From SIG710 sp045595425 (lineage in GTDB: Bacteria; Bacillota; Clostridia; Oscillospirales; CAG-272): 5,645 nucleotides of DNA. A program made the translations under genes and the position numbers. The stretch is taken from NCBI GenBank assembly GCA_045595425.1, contig JAZOAL010000085.1, forward strand, positions 1-5,645. Reading direction: 5' to 3'. How positions within the stretch are numbered: position 1 is the first letter of the stretch; each line of letters opens with the position of its first letter. Positions 5,599-5,645 of the stretch are shown here, piece by piece. The notes beneath the pieces are model-generated. The model ran no database searches and was not told the DNA's origin. It worked only from the letters and a program-made list of their open reading frames with translations.

Positions 5599-5645
5599 GG
5601 CGCGCGATTCAGGCGCAGGTGTTTTGGAGTTCTGCTTGCTTTTGG

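Larger units (their letters stand above)
5185..5645. other. Gene-free region upstream of sufC
   Basis: No convincing protein gene occurs in these 461 bases on either strand. From right to left it holds a GC-rich end with the nested hairpin, an AT-rich stretch (about 5345-5545) with a weak minus-strand promoter-like pair TTGACA/TACAAA (5497-5492 and 5474-5469, 17-nt spacer), the GTAA/TTAC repeats, the suf promoter and its leader. A plus-strand TATAAT at 5479-5484 has no fitting -35 box. Confidence 0.6.

Noticed and set aside
1..5645. CRISPR array, insertion sequence or integrase
   Set aside because: No regularly spaced repeats, no transposase or recombinase reading frame, and no terminal inverted repeats with target duplications were seen.

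Overview
The window looks like chromosomal DNA of a low-to-medium GC Firmicute of class Clostridia, probably the Oscillospirales/Ruminococcaceae group. This is an inference from strong SigA-type promoters with short AT-rich spacers, clear AGGAGG-type ribosome binding sites, a tRNA gene that encodes its own CCA end, and a minimal two-gene SUF system of the SmsCB type. All recognisable genes lie on the minus strand, so biological order runs right to left.

Right part (about 5645 to 3450): a gene-free stretch with palindromes leads to a near-consensus promoter (5339-5367), then a structured leader of about 148 nt (with a possible 10-codon leader peptide), then sufC (ATPase) and a SufB/SufD-family scaffold gene. 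The two genes are 12 nt apart and end in a perfect 25-bp hairpin. Together they encode an ABC-type ATPase and its scaffold for Fe-S cluster assembly. No cysteine desulfurase or SufU is present in the window.

Middle part (about 3350 to 291): a consensus extended -10 promoter (TTGACA, 17 nt, TATAAT) drives a two-gene operon. The first gene encodes a protein with TerB-N and TerB-C domains. The second, overlapping by 17 nt, encodes a P-loop ATPase of the BrxC/BrxD (former DUF2791) family. This pair is the core of a predicted DNA-processing or defence-type module usually accompanied by a superfamily 2 helicase. No helicase is present here. The TerB-like gene has an odd start: the best ribosome binding site points to an in-frame ATC codon, and the first ordinary start is a TTG 57 nt downstream with no ribosome binding site.

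Left part (290 to 1): a short intergenic stretch holds a candidate orphan promoter, a 12-nt copy of the tRNA anticodon arm and a 15-bp RNA hairpin whose loop region contains the tRNA -35 box. Then come tRNA-Arg(CCU) and a terminator. tRNA-Arg(CCU) is a common landing site for integrative elements, which fits an accessory cassette beside it, but no integrase is visible.
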